From Flammeovirgaceae bacterium UBA1842 (GTDB lineage: Bacteria; Bacteroidota; Bacteroidia; Cytophagales; Cyclobacteriaceae), in assembly GCA_002338655.1 (NCBI GenBank), contig DDIU01000046.1, positions 1 through 35,733 on the forward strand: a stretch of 35,733 bases of DNA, read 5' to 3'. Positions 25,601-33,247 of the stretch are shown piece by piece. Every line of letters begins with the position of its first letter. The stretch's first letter is position 1. The position numbers and the translations under genes are program-made. The notes beneath the pieces are model-generated. The model was not told the origin of the DNA. It searched no databases and saw only the letters and a program-made list of their open reading frames with translations.

Positions 25601-27658
25601 GTTTTGAAACCGATTTAATAAATTTTGCTTTTTTTCAGTGTCTTTTACATATGGCAATTGAAAGGATAAATCTTTAAGTATGTCTAGTGTAAAAGAGTCC
25701 TTAGAAGTGGAATCAACTAATTCATCAAGTGCAAGGGATATTACATCTTCAATATTGGTAATGTTAGTTTTATTATTGTTCAGCCATAACCTCAAAAGTC
25801 TTAATCTTTCATTTGAATCTGATAGTTTACTGGCTTCCTCAATTACTTTACCGGCTGTATAATTCCCAACTAAAAAGGAAATTGCTTTTGTTATTTTCTT
25901 TACAAGAGGTGCATTTAGTTTTTGAACAGCCTCCAATTTTTTATTAGAAACTTCTTTTTTATCATCTTTTGAACTTGAATCTATAGCCGCAACAGCAAGT
26001 TTTGCAATCACCCAATCATTGATATTTTTATCTGAAATACTGCCCGAGGACTTTTCAATCAATTCTATTGCCAGGTTAGGTATTGCATAAATTAAATCTG
26101 ATACTATATCATAAATTCTATTACCAACTTTGTGCAATTCAGTACTTTCATAGAGAACTTGTATTAGCGTAACAAGTTCTTCATCTACGCTATTTGTTAA
26201 TTCTTTTTGTCTTCTTGCAATTAGTGCTAATAAACGAAACCGGTCTATCTTAAGTACAGCACTTTCTGCTAGCTTTATTGCACTGGAAAAATCATTAATT
26301 GCTATCCTAGCCTCAACTTCAGACTCCCAAAATGAATAACTATCCAGTTCGTTTACTATTCCCCCTTGAATTGAAAACCTCCAAAGTTCACTATGTTTAC
26401 CCAATTTGGTGGAGGCTGAAATACCCATTTCGAGCGTTTCATTCACCGTGTTTAATGAACCATATTTCTCTAAAATTTGCGGTAATGTGTCCCCATCTAA
26501 TACTGAAACCACTTTGCCCCAATCATTTTGATCCATATAAAGTTTCGGAAGCTCAATTAAAGCTTTTATGGAATCGGAGTTCGCATAATAATTAATGAGG
26601 TGGTCATGAATAACTTTTGAATTAGATCTTAATTGATTGGAATAGTATTTCTTGTGAGCAGAAGAAGTTAAAATCACCTTTTCTCCAACGAGGTCCACAA
26701 CATTAACATCTTCAATTATTTGCTGAACAATTGACAATTCAATATTTAATATTTGTGAAATTTCTTTACTTGAAAAGGAGTCTTCCCTTAAGGAAATCAG
26801 GGAAAAAATCAGGTAAGTGTTTTTATTTTTTAAATCAACTGACTCACAATCCATTTCTATCCAGGAGCCATAAGTTGAGTTACTACTTATATCTTCAACG
26901 CCATAACTATCTGATTCAATCAGCCTTTTAAGGGTCATTAATCTTCCTGGATATCCTTTTGTGATTTTATATAACTCTTCAAATTGAGATTGCATGCCAT
27001 CTTCTAGTTTTAAGAAGTTTGATATTTCAGGTTTTGAGAATCCGGAAACCGTAAGATTTCCAGCATCTTCCATCCTTTTAAGTCCACCTACTAACTTTGA
27101 AAATTCAGCTTTATATCCAGATATAACTATCCTAAATGAGTCATCACCAATTGGCATAATTTCAAATAGACGATTTACGAATTCAGGATCATCTTGAATT
27201 TTACCATCTAGTCCATCTATCAGTAGATATATTTTGTCCGACTTTTGTTTTAGTTTTTTTCGAAGATTGAAAAGGTTACTTCTGTAGTCTTCTATGCTGA
27301 TTAGACCTTGACCATTATCTTGGGAAAGTTCAAGTCCCAAAATATTTGAGATTTGATAGTACACGTTGGCACAATAAAACTCAAGTTGATAGTCTATTAC
27401 GTTTCTAGGATTGAAAAATACTGTAATTGTATTTTTCATATACTTACGGGCAAATTGCGCAAGAATTGTTGTTTTACCGGAGTCCTCCTCACCCTCTAAA
27501 AATAAAATTTTACAATCTGAGGAAATTTTATCCACTATTTGAGTCAAATAGTTATCCCTAGGAACAAGATCATCCCATGATTTATCAGGAAATCCTATTG
27601 AGAAGTAACTATTGTCGATTATTTTGATTCGATTGTCATCTGTTTTTTTTCTTTCCAC
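22676..27658 (-). CDS. STAND-like P-loop NTPase with C-terminal PLD-like domain, putative defence protein
   Basis: A 1,660-residue protein. Near the N-terminus Walker A is GEEDSGKTT (residues 56-64), Walker B is IYLLIDGLDG (143-152) and a sensor-like RIVISGY is at 176-182, followed by a winged-helix-like segment (about 280-350). This is the order of STAND/NACHT-type ATPases. Residues about 350-1450 are all-helical with no clear repeat consensus, like the sensor arms of such proteins. The C-terminus (about 1500-1625) has VIIADPYLD and then HDRWIISKSGGLRIGTSFNSIGG, which resembles the degenerate phospholipase-D-like fold (HDR in place of HKD). Effectors in Avs-type systems are mostly N-terminal; here it is C-terminal. 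The start is GTG at 27658: an in-frame stop lies 24 bases upstream and no ATG precedes Walker A. Neither a target nor an effect can be read directly. Confidence 0.7.
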   Translation of the reverse strand: MERKKTDDNRIKIIDNSYFSIGFPDKSWDDLVPRDNYLTQIVDKISSDCKILFLEGEEDSGKTTILAQFARKYMKNTITVFFNPRNVIDYQLEFYCANVYYQISNILGLELSQDNGQGLISIEDYRSNLFNLRKKLKQKSDKIYLLIDGLDGKIQDDPEFVNRLFEIMPIGDDSFRIVISGYKAEFSKLVGGLKRMEDAGNLTVSGFSKPEISNFLKLEDGMQSQFEELYKITKGYPGRLMTLKRLIESDSYGVEDISSNSTYGSWIEMDCESVDLKNKNTYLIFSLISLREDSFSSKEISQILNIELSIVQQIIEDVNVVDLVGEKVILTSSAHKKYYSNQLRSNSKVIHDHLINYYANSDSIKALIELPKLYMDQNDWGKVVSVLDGDTLPQILEKYGSLNTVNETLEMGISASTKLGKHSELWRFSIQGGIVNELDSYSFWESEVEARIAINDFSSAIKLAESAVLKIDRFRLLALIARRQKELTNSVDEELVTLIQVLYESTELHKVGNRIYDIVSDLIYAIPNLAIELIEKSSGSISDKNINDWVIAKLAVAAIDSSSKDDKKEVSNKKLEAVQKLNAPLVKKITKAISFLVGNYTAGKVIEEASKLSDSNERLRLLRLWLNNNKTNITNIEDVISLALDELVDSTSKDSFTLDILKDLSFQLPYVKDTEKKQNLLNRFQNLESNFTDLGPITNKYIYQLNIFHAKHSLGQIEATDFINAIIKEIEGIEDVLVKLDSFSEVYAKLIILRGAKFDLKPKINFLHSRLLTLSSELYKTTASHYKISQTFLSTISNRNPVLALTICSQINTENRRENARLLILDSYLDNNLRHVKIEILKKIEGSLAHQDSKNDLIIRILERYSEAKSLHFKVVQNLLYFINKISFIDNVSTRSFAQMLAYKVIAKDPKWKLKLSGKISSELVEMWNGLDKEWEKIDIGFRICFHLSKIDNKFSSKVFESAMKMKESCWMDSLLVAQTYLISLSLIIKSYNSLLKSRNDNLKDYKIVEDLINQVPSKIERIKTWTELAIYSFGEEREDISRKVVETHIIPLLKDIDLNNNDLNEIIEAFIPTHIYNADLFKDLINPLSSKIKEKIYSALCDFYITKRNPFEIYDGHSIKYHTSHNELLKAIKILNEIKTDSILFTELSKICKAISDNKSISKVQVASLAEEILNVVHNKFPDPNNIKHEGYQILTELKLSLLDKRGINHKTHWKDLITRAEAIPNMSDLIFINSLLLDEIPFDKMENGTTEKRKLFNSTLEYLEKLPAHYETVQRVIDITDTMYTVDRTKWKVVVSNAFSLTKKLEAGVEVYQSQKNIIDSMYRLEPEFAKKLVKMVDNNNEPASHSSFINEHLQTLELSNKIKNNKSLTEKEIEDNRKVVYAIVDAQRALNSDRIATKKISEITQYLSLGNKLPLHEVFPVFMYYLTNCAKTYKGKTYEGNVADLHRNNFEEAVRATNIVQVLSHKRKSSESSSRKFFIDEDFSTNKALHPGSREEGINFIRNWLIDEAEEFVIIADPYLDKECLDILKLITGLDKDLEVDLLGSKDGYSKIDHEELFKSYWKSISDQTPPFTNVTFCWVPDKNNAAPFHDRWIISKSGGLRIGTSFNSIGGGKESEISVMKPSEALNIKEQTLAGFVSRKRREINGMRITYKSFSI

Positions 27659-27960
27659 GATTAATTCTTTCTGGTATGGTCATATTCTAATAAAGCATAT
27701 AAAATAGAAATTATCTTATTATTGATTTTTTCATTAATTGATGGATTGAAGAAAATAATAATCTCCGATTCTTAGATATCGATTATTTATGCGCCTATAG
27801 TACATTAGGGCACATTTTGACTCTTAATGCCATGATTGATTCAATTTTTATGTTAGTGATATTTACCTATTAAATTGAGTAAAAATACCCTACTCCCAGT
27901 CACATTGATTTACCACTCACCCTTCCCTACCCCCTTTAAATCAAAAAAATTAAAACTTTA

Positions 27961-28014
27961 TTAAACGATTACGGTTAAATAAAATATATTTGCCATCTAA
28001 ACGCTTACGTCTAA
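27961..28014. promoter_or_regulatory. Pair of TetR-operator-like palindromes
   Basis: Two 18-bp imperfect palindromes with the same layout, TTAAACG-ATTA-CGGTTAA at 27961-27978 and CTAAACG-CTTA-CGTCTAA at 27997-28014, lie 36 bases apart, in the same orientation. They flank the -7 element at 27985-27992, and the second ends 5 bases before the tetR start. The position suggests autorepression by the TetR-type regulator. Confidence 0.65.
27985..27992 (+). promoter_or_regulatory. -7 promoter element of the tetR gene
   Basis: TATATTTG matches TAnnTTTG exactly and lies 27 bases before the ATG at 28020. An upstream TTG that would extend the frame (27990) falls inside this element, which supports the ATG at 28020 as the start. 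Confidence 0.6.
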
Positions 28015-28019
28015 TAAAT

Positions 28020-28580
28020 ATGCCTAAAATAGTTGCTCAAAAAATTGATTGGATCAAACTCGGTTTTAAATTATTTGCTAAAAATGGCGTGTCTGGAATA
28101 GTAATCGAGCAAATGTCCAAACAGCTCAACTGCAATAAATCCAGCTTTTACTGGCATTTCAACACCAAAAAAGAATTTATAAATCAACTGGCCAATTTCT
28201 GGGTGGAAAATGAAACCAAAAAGATAATTACGCTTACAAGCAGTGAAGCAACTGGTATTGACAAACTAAATAAACTAATAGAAGTCATTTATAAAAAAAT
28301 GCCCTACTCGGATTTTGTGCTGTATCTGAAAAGGTATGCCATAAAGGATAAAGCCATTTCAGATATCATTGACAGTGTCGACCGTCAAAGAATGGACTAT
28401 GTATATGGCCTTCTGGTAGAAATCGGGTATTCAAATAGTGATGCTAAAATCAAATCCTCCCTCCTATACAAACATCTTATAGGATGCCATGAAATTATGC
28501 GCTACAAAGAACTGGATGATAATTATTATATCAATGTGAAAAAGGAAATCCATCAGATTATCGATCGTTTGAAGGATTAG
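28020..28580 (+). CDS. TetR/AcrR family transcriptional regulator
   Basis: A 186-residue regulator starting MPKIVAQKIDWIKLGFKLFAKNGVSG. The helix-turn-helix IEQMSKQLNCNKSSFYWHFNTKKEFINQL (about residues 30-58) is the TetR recognition unit, and the rest is a helical ligand domain. The operators before it suggest autoregulation. The metallo-beta-lactamase-fold lipoprotein gene follows after 82 bases on the same strand, so the two may be co-transcribed or co-regulated. The frame continues upstream to a TTG at 27990, but that lies within the promoter. Confidence 0.92.
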   Translation: MPKIVAQKIDWIKLGFKLFAKNGVSGIVIEQMSKQLNCNKSSFYWHFNTKKEFINQLANFWVENETKKIITLTSSEATGIDKLNKLIEVIYKKMPYSDFVLYLKRYAIKDKAISDIIDSVDRQRMDYVYGLLVEIGYSNSDAKIKSSLLYKHLIGCHEIMRYKELDDNYYINVKKEIHQIIDRLKD

Positions 28581-28662
28581 AATGCGCTAAATCAATTGAA
28601 AAATAATAGTAGAGCAATAAAAACATAACAGTATTAATCATATTAACAACAAAAACGAACTT

Positions 28663-29823
28663 ATGACCCATTTGAAAATTCTCACCGCAACTGTACTTAC
28701 CCTTTTACTCAATTCCTGTTCTGATGCTAAAACCAATAAAGAAGCCGACACACCGGTTCAAACCGAGCAAAAAGATGATGCGCTCCAAGGTTTTATTCAA
28801 CAGAAAATATCAGATAACCTGTACGTTTTAAAATTTCAAAATTACAACACAAATGTGGGGGTGTTTATAGGTACTGAGAGCGTGCTTTTGGTTGACCCAA
28901 TGATAGGCCCCAATAATCATCAACTGCTGCTCAAGGCAGTTAAGCAGCTTTCCTCTAAACCCATTAAATATGTAATCAACACACATAGCCATATGGATCA
29001 TAGCGGAGCGAATGCTTTTTACAAAGAATTGGGTGCTACCATTATCTCTCATGAAAATGCCAAATACTCCAATGCGTTATATGATGTAACTTTTAATGAC
29101 TCCTATTCTTTGGATATGGGCAATGAAACCATAATGCTCCGCCATAGCATTGCCCACACTTTTGATGATGTATTGGTTTACTTTAAAAACAACAATGCCT
29201 TATTTATGGGGGATACTTATATGACCAACTCCTTTCCCCATTTTTACTATGGTGGTGGCAGCGCGGGACACCTGGGGATCATTGATAAAGCATTAGCTAT
29301 AGGGAATTCCAATACCACTATCGTAGCTGCCCATGGTAAATTATTGTCCAGTATAAAAGATCTTGTTACGTATAGGGAACATTCAGTTAACTGGATTAAT
29401 AGGATCAATCAGCTTCATGGTGAAGGCAAAACATCGGAAGAAATAGCGGATGACGAAAAAATCAACCAATTGAGTTTGGTTTTTAATGAAGGCAAGCGTG
29501 TAGCAAAACAATCACTTCAAAGAACCATTGATAAAACTATTTCCGTAGAAACAGCTCCCCAAATTTCTATTCCTGAAAAAACATTGAAGGATTATGCAGG
29601 CCTATATCAATATGAAAATGGACAAGTAGATGAAATTATTTATCATGATCAAAAATTGATATTCAGAAGTGAAGGCAACTACATTTTTGAAATTGTGCCG
29701 CTGACCGCAACGAAATTTCAGTTAAAAGGACAGTTTCCTAATAAGTACTTAACATTTGATAGTGGCAGGCAACAATTTACTTTTTTCAATGGGGATGAAT
29801 ATTTAGCTGCTATAAGAAAATGA
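28663..29823 (+). CDS. Metallo-beta-lactamase-fold lipoprotein
   Basis: This 386-residue hydrolase has a lipoprotein signal ending LNSC with C19 as the lipidated residue. The zinc-binding THSHMDHSG (H108, H110, D112, H113) is followed by H165 in AHTFDDV, D184 in MGD and the late AAHG histidine, so all standard ligands are present. The layout resembles class-B beta-lactamase relatives of the quinohaemoprotein/B1-like group; it is not a close match to known carbapenemases by eye. Residues about 280-386 form an extra C-terminal beta-rich domain (GLYQYENGQVDEIIY, FNGDEYLAAIRK). Its stop codon overlaps the next start (29820-29823), indicating coupling with the CPBP protease gene. The substrate is unknown. 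Confidence 0.9.
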   Translation: MTHLKILTATVLTLLLNSCSDAKTNKEADTPVQTEQKDDALQGFIQQKISDNLYVLKFQNYNTNVGVFIGTESVLLVDPMIGPNNHQLLLKAVKQLSSKPIKYVINTHSHMDHSGANAFYKELGATIISHENAKYSNALYDVTFNDSYSLDMGNETIMLRHSIAHTFDDVLVYFKNNNALFMGDTYMTNSFPHFYYGGGSAGHLGIIDKALAIGNSNTTIVAAHGKLLSSIKDLVTYREHSVNWINRINQLHGEGKTSEEIADDEKINQLSLVFNEGKRVAKQSLQRTIDKTISVETAPQISIPEKTLKDYAGLYQYENGQVDEIIYHDQKLIFRSEGNYIFEIVPLTATKFQLKGQFPNKYLTFDSGRQQFTFFNGDEYLAAIRK

Positions 29824-30539
29824 TGGAAGAAAAATCAAGTACCCGGAAAGCATATAGCGTACCTACCCTATTGGAAATCTGTATTGTACTCGCTGTAATG
29901 CTAGTTGTTAAATCCATCGCTGATTATTTTGAAATCATTGGCGCTGGATCAATAGCAATTTGGTGCAGTATTATTACTGCCACTTATTTTATAAGAAGAA
30001 GGAATACGGATTGGTTTAGTTTTGGCCTTACGCTGCCAAAAGGCAAACGGGAATGGTTGAAAAGCGTTGGGCTGGCCATTTTAACAGTAATAGTGGTGTT
30101 TCTACTAATGGGACTTATATTGGATCCCATTCTCTCCCATTATGGGTTGGAAAAGCCGGCAGATGTAGCGGATAGGTTTCAATTTTTTCTAGGCAAACCT
30201 TTAGTCTTTATAAGCTACCTCATAATAGTGGTTTGGATAGGTGCCGCTTTGGGCGAAGAATTATTGATGCGAGGTTTTTTATTAAACCAATTGGCCCATC
30301 TTTTTGGGAACACCAAATGGACCTGGTTTTTAGCCTTATCGTTCCACGCAATTATTTTTGGAATGCTACACAGTTACCAGGGATTGGCGGGCATCATCAC
30401 TACCACATTTATAGCGCTTATTTTTGGGGTAGTTTATATCATTTCCAACAAAAGGCTTTTCCCTGTCATCCTAGCTCATTTAATTATCAATACCATAAGT
30501 TTAACCGCCTTTTACCTTACCAACGGCACAGTAAATTGA
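29820..30539 (+). CDS. CPBP family intramembrane glutamic protease
   Basis: A 239-residue membrane protein with about seven helices and the CPBP/Rce1 (ABI) motifs: EE at 146-147 with R151 in GEELLMRGF, H184 in FGMLH and the last motif ILAHLIIN. These residues form the glutamate protease active site in the membrane. The start overlaps the stop of the lipoprotein gene (ATGATGG; a second ATG at 29823). In bacteria such proteins process peptides or have no known substrate. It appears to act with the upstream lipoprotein, which is inference from the overlap. Confidence 0.9.
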   Translation: MMEEKSSTRKAYSVPTLLEICIVLAVMLVVKSIADYFEIIGAGSIAIWCSIITATYFIRRRNTDWFSFGLTLPKGKREWLKSVGLAILTVIVVFLLMGLILDPILSHYGLEKPADVADRFQFFLGKPLVFISYLIIVVWIGAALGEELLMRGFLLNQLAHLFGNTKWTWFLALSFHAIIFGMLHSYQGLAGIITTTFIALIFGVVYIISNKRLFPVILAHLIINTISLTAFYLTNGTVN

Positions 30540-30589
30540 TTAAATCATTCAAGTTATACTCACTATTTAAAACTTATTAACCGTTTGTG

Positions 30590-31207
30590 ATGACCGCTAA
30601 AAAACTTCATTATTTTTCCGGTATTACGATTACTGTTTTTATCGTATTCCACCTTTTTAATCATTTGTATGGCCTGTTGGGGCCAACTGCACATATTGAG
30701 ATGATGCAAAATTTAAGAACGGTATACAGAAATGTAATTGCAGAATCCATCCTACTATTAGCGGTTGCTGCTCAAGTAACCACGGGAATAAAACTGTTTA
30801 TAATAAAAAGAAAAAGTGCTACTGGCTTTTTTGATAAGCTTCAAATATGGACAGGGTTGTATTTAGCTTTCTTCTTGGTTATGCATTTGGGAGCCGTGTT
30901 TTCAGGAAGATTTTTATTGAATTTAGATACTAACTTTTATTTTGGTGTGGCTGGGCTAAATATATTCCCACTTAATTTATTTTTCATCCCCTATTATAGT
31001 CTTGCAATCATATCATTTTTCGGTCACCTGTCGGTAGTGCACTCTAAAAAAGCAAAAAATGATTTATTTGGACTTAAGCCTGAAAAGCAATCTTATGGAA
31101 TTCTAATTATTGGGATATTACTGACCCTGGTTATTCTATATGGACTAACCAATGGTTTTATGGGGGTGGAAATACCCAATGAATATAATTTAGGAGTAGG
31201 GTTGTAA
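30590..31207 (+). CDS. Small integral membrane protein, cytochrome-b-like layout
   Basis: A 205-residue protein with about five hydrophobic helices (roughly residues 8-28, 48-68, 83-105, 125-150 and 170-192). Histidines are spaced inside helices (HLFNHLYG, VMHLGAVF, FGHLSVVHS), as in the haem-binding helices of succinate dehydrogenase cytochrome b subunits. The family is not recognised with certainty. The frame could start at GTG 30587, but the ATG three bases later is preferred. It lies 50 bases after the CPBP gene on the same strand and may be the last gene of that operon. Its function is unknown. Confidence 0.65.
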   Translation: MTAKKLHYFSGITITVFIVFHLFNHLYGLLGPTAHIEMMQNLRTVYRNVIAESILLLAVAAQVTTGIKLFIIKRKSATGFFDKLQIWTGLYLAFFLVMHLGAVFSGRFLLNLDTNFYFGVAGLNIFPLNLFFIPYYSLAIISFFGHLSVVHSKKAKNDLFGLKPEKQSYGILIIGILLTLVILYGLTNGFMGVEIPNEYNLGVGL

Positions 31208-31260
31208 TAACCAATTTGATCATTCATTAAGATCAATAGTGATGGTTTGGTAATAGAAAT

Positions 31261-31292
31261 AAAAAAAGCTAAGGATGATTTTCACCCTTAGC
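31261..31292 (-). terminator. Intrinsic terminator of the lipoprotein gene
   Basis: On the minus strand GCTAAGGGTGA and TCATCCTTAGC form an 11-bp stem (one G-T pair) with an AAA loop, followed by seven T residues. It lies 38 bases beyond the lipoprotein stop codon. On the plus strand there is no T-run, so it would not stop the opposite operon. Confidence 0.88.
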
Positions 31293-31329
31293 CTTCCTAA
31301 ACTAACCTAAACTAACCAAAAATTATCTT

Positions 31330-32136
31330 CTATTTATCTTCATAATAGGTATATACCCATGATTCAGAAAAAGGGCCACCACTACCGGTTCCATTTTTAG
31401 TTTGGGTAGCCACCCTATTTTCATCATCAAAAGTGTACTCAAATGTCGCACCGAAACTTGATGTTGGATCATCGGTAATAAAACGGGTATACGAATCAAC
31501 AAGCTTCTTACTTTGGTTTCCAAAAGTTCCACCAATGTTCTTCCATTCGGAATCAACTTGGTAGATCTGATGAAGGCCACTTACGTTATCCCCAACGGTA
31601 TAATCGAATTTCCTATCCTCTCTTACCGTTACCCCATCATCTTGATATCGGATTCTGTTGGTCACATTGCCATTTACAATGGTCAATTCATATTTCAAAT
31701 GATCAGCACCATCATAATGCTCGATTACTTTTGTCATTCTGCCATCCGCATCGTATTGGTAAGCTTCATATTCAGTACCATCCTCATTCCATAATTCTTT
31801 TACCACACGGCCTTCAGTATCCAACACATAAACGGTTGGATTTCCACTTTTGGTAATGGTAAGTTTACCGGCAACAGAATAGTCGTAGGTGATTACATCA
31901 TCCAAATCCCCATTCCAATAATTATTGATGCTTGTTACACGATCAGTGTCATCATAAATAAATTCCCATTTCTCCACTTCATCGCCACTTCCTCCTGAAT
32001 AATCAATAGCAATTGACTTAATTAAAGAAGGCTCTACAACAGGGATAACCGCTTCGTCATCACTGCCACATGAACTCATAAATGCAATACCCAAAACGAG
32101 TACCATTGAGCTAAAATACTTAATATACTTTTTCAT
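31330..32136 (-). CDS. Lipoprotein with YD/RHS-like repeats (DUF4595-like)
   Basis: A 268-residue outer-membrane or surface lipoprotein with a signal ending MSSC (C23), followed by the acidic GSDDE typical of exported Bacteroidota lipoproteins. The body consists of short beta-hairpin repeats such as YDDTDRVTSI, YDADGRMTKV and FDDENRVATQ, the same kind of strand repeat as in YD/RHS proteins and in DUF4595 proteins. No catalytic residue is evident. It has its own terminator and a 94-base leader region without a clear -7 match. It is transcribed apart from the permease gene upstream. The function is unknown. Confidence 0.8.
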   Translation of the reverse strand: MKKYIKYFSSMVLVLGIAFMSSCGSDDEAVIPVVEPSLIKSIAIDYSGGSGDEVEKWEFIYDDTDRVTSINNYWNGDLDDVITYDYSVAGKLTITKSGNPTVYVLDTEGRVVKELWNEDGTEYEAYQYDADGRMTKVIEHYDGADHLKYELTIVNGNVTNRIRYQDDGVTVREDRKFDYTVGDNVSGLHQIYQVDSEWKNIGGTFGNQSKKLVDSYTRFITDDPTSSFGATFEYTFDDENRVATQTKNGTGSGGPFSESWVYTYYEDK

Positions 32137-32230
32137 AATTAACTTGTTTAGTTTGTGATTTTATAATTTTTAATGAACAGGTAAGTAAATTTTTTTTCCA
32201 TAGTCGATAGGTTTTAGTTATACATAATTT

Positions 32231-33235
32231 TTAGTTTCCTCCAGATAGAATGATAAGGACAAGGCCTGAAATAAAGAGCAAGAACATGAAGAACAAAAGC
32301 ATGTTCACGGACTTACCACCACCTTTAAATTCCTTCCAAATAAACACCCCCCATAATGCTGCCACCATTGTTGCCCCCTGTCCCAATCCATAGGATATGG
32401 CCGCGCCTGCTTTACCAGCAGCAAGGAAACTTAAAAGGGTACCTAAACCCCAGATCAAGCCGCCTATTATGCCCACAAAATGGGTGGACAGGCTCCCTCC
32501 GAAATAATTGGCGTACGAAACTGGTTCACCAACAAAGGGTTTTTTCATAATAATGGTGTTGAAAATGAAGTTGCTGATCAGTATTCCAATAGAGAAAATG
32601 AAGAATGCTGTGTAAGGTGTGGCCATTCCTACAGTAGGTGATTCGAAATTATTGAGGTCCATAGAGGCTGCCACAAAACGATAGAAAAATGACATCAGCA
32701 CACCGGCAATCAAGGCAAGCCAAATGCCTTTTGAAGAAGATTCCTTTTTCTCTTTGGCCATTTTGCCAGAAGCTATGCCGTTGAAGATAATGGCCACCAT
32801 AATCAGTGCAACCCCTATAAAAAGTATCACAGGATCACCCTTTGGAGCGCTCATGTAGTTGACCACCACACCAAGTACTAAGGCAATACCCACACCTAAT
32901 GGAAATGCTACTGCCATACCCGCAATGGAAATAGAAGCAGAAAGCAAAATATTGGAGGCGTTAAAGATAATTCCGCCCACAATGGCACTCCAGATGCTTG
33001 CACTGCTCAGCTGTGCAAGGTCTTCGGTAAAGCTCCTGCCCTGCTCCCCTATGCTGCCCAAGGTAAGCCCCATGACCAGTGAAAGAATGACTATGCCAAT
33101 CACATAGTCCCAATAGAACAATTCGAAACGCCATGTTTTTGCCGCCAATTTTTGGGTGTTTCCCCAAGAACCCCAACATAACATTGTGATGATGGTGAAA
33201 AAGACCGCAAGTGAGTAACTACTAATGATGTACAT
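32231..33235 (-). CDS. DMT-superfamily permease (ureide/sugar transporter-like)
   Basis: A 334-residue integral membrane protein with about ten helices and no signal peptide. The start YSLAVFFTIITMLCWGSWGNTQKLAAKTWRFELFYWDYVIG and the GSLSTHFVGIIGGLIWGLGT block match the group of drug/metabolite-type transporters that includes ureide permeases and GRP sugar carriers, known in Bacteroidota. The GQGATMVAALWGVFIWKEF segment near the end is typical. It lies 12 bases after the esterase gene on the same strand, so it is in that operon and probably takes up or exports a small product made by the esterases. The substrate is not visible. Confidence 0.85.
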   Translation of the reverse strand: MYIISSYSLAVFFTIITMLCWGSWGNTQKLAAKTWRFELFYWDYVIGIVILSLVMGLTLGSIGEQGRSFTEDLAQLSSASIWSAIVGGIIFNASNILLSASISIAGMAVAFPLGVGIALVLGVVVNYMSAPKGDPVILFIGVALIMVAIIFNGIASGKMAKEKKESSSKGIWLALIAGVLMSFFYRFVAASMDLNNFESPTVGMATPYTAFFIFSIGILISNFIFNTIIMKKPFVGEPVSYANYFGGSLSTHFVGIIGGLIWGLGTLLSFLAAGKAGAAISYGLGQGATMVAALWGVFIWKEFKGGGKSVNMLLFFMFLLFISGLVLIILSGGN

Positions 33236-33247
33236 AATTTTTATAGG

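Larger units (their letters stand above)
27659..28019. promoter_or_regulatory. Intergenic region between NTPase and tetR genes
   Basis: This 361-bp AT-rich gap between divergent genes must carry both promoters. No -7 match was found for the NTPase side. On the right side it holds a -7 element and two operator-like palindromes, listed separately. Nothing else was recognised. Confidence 0.5.
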
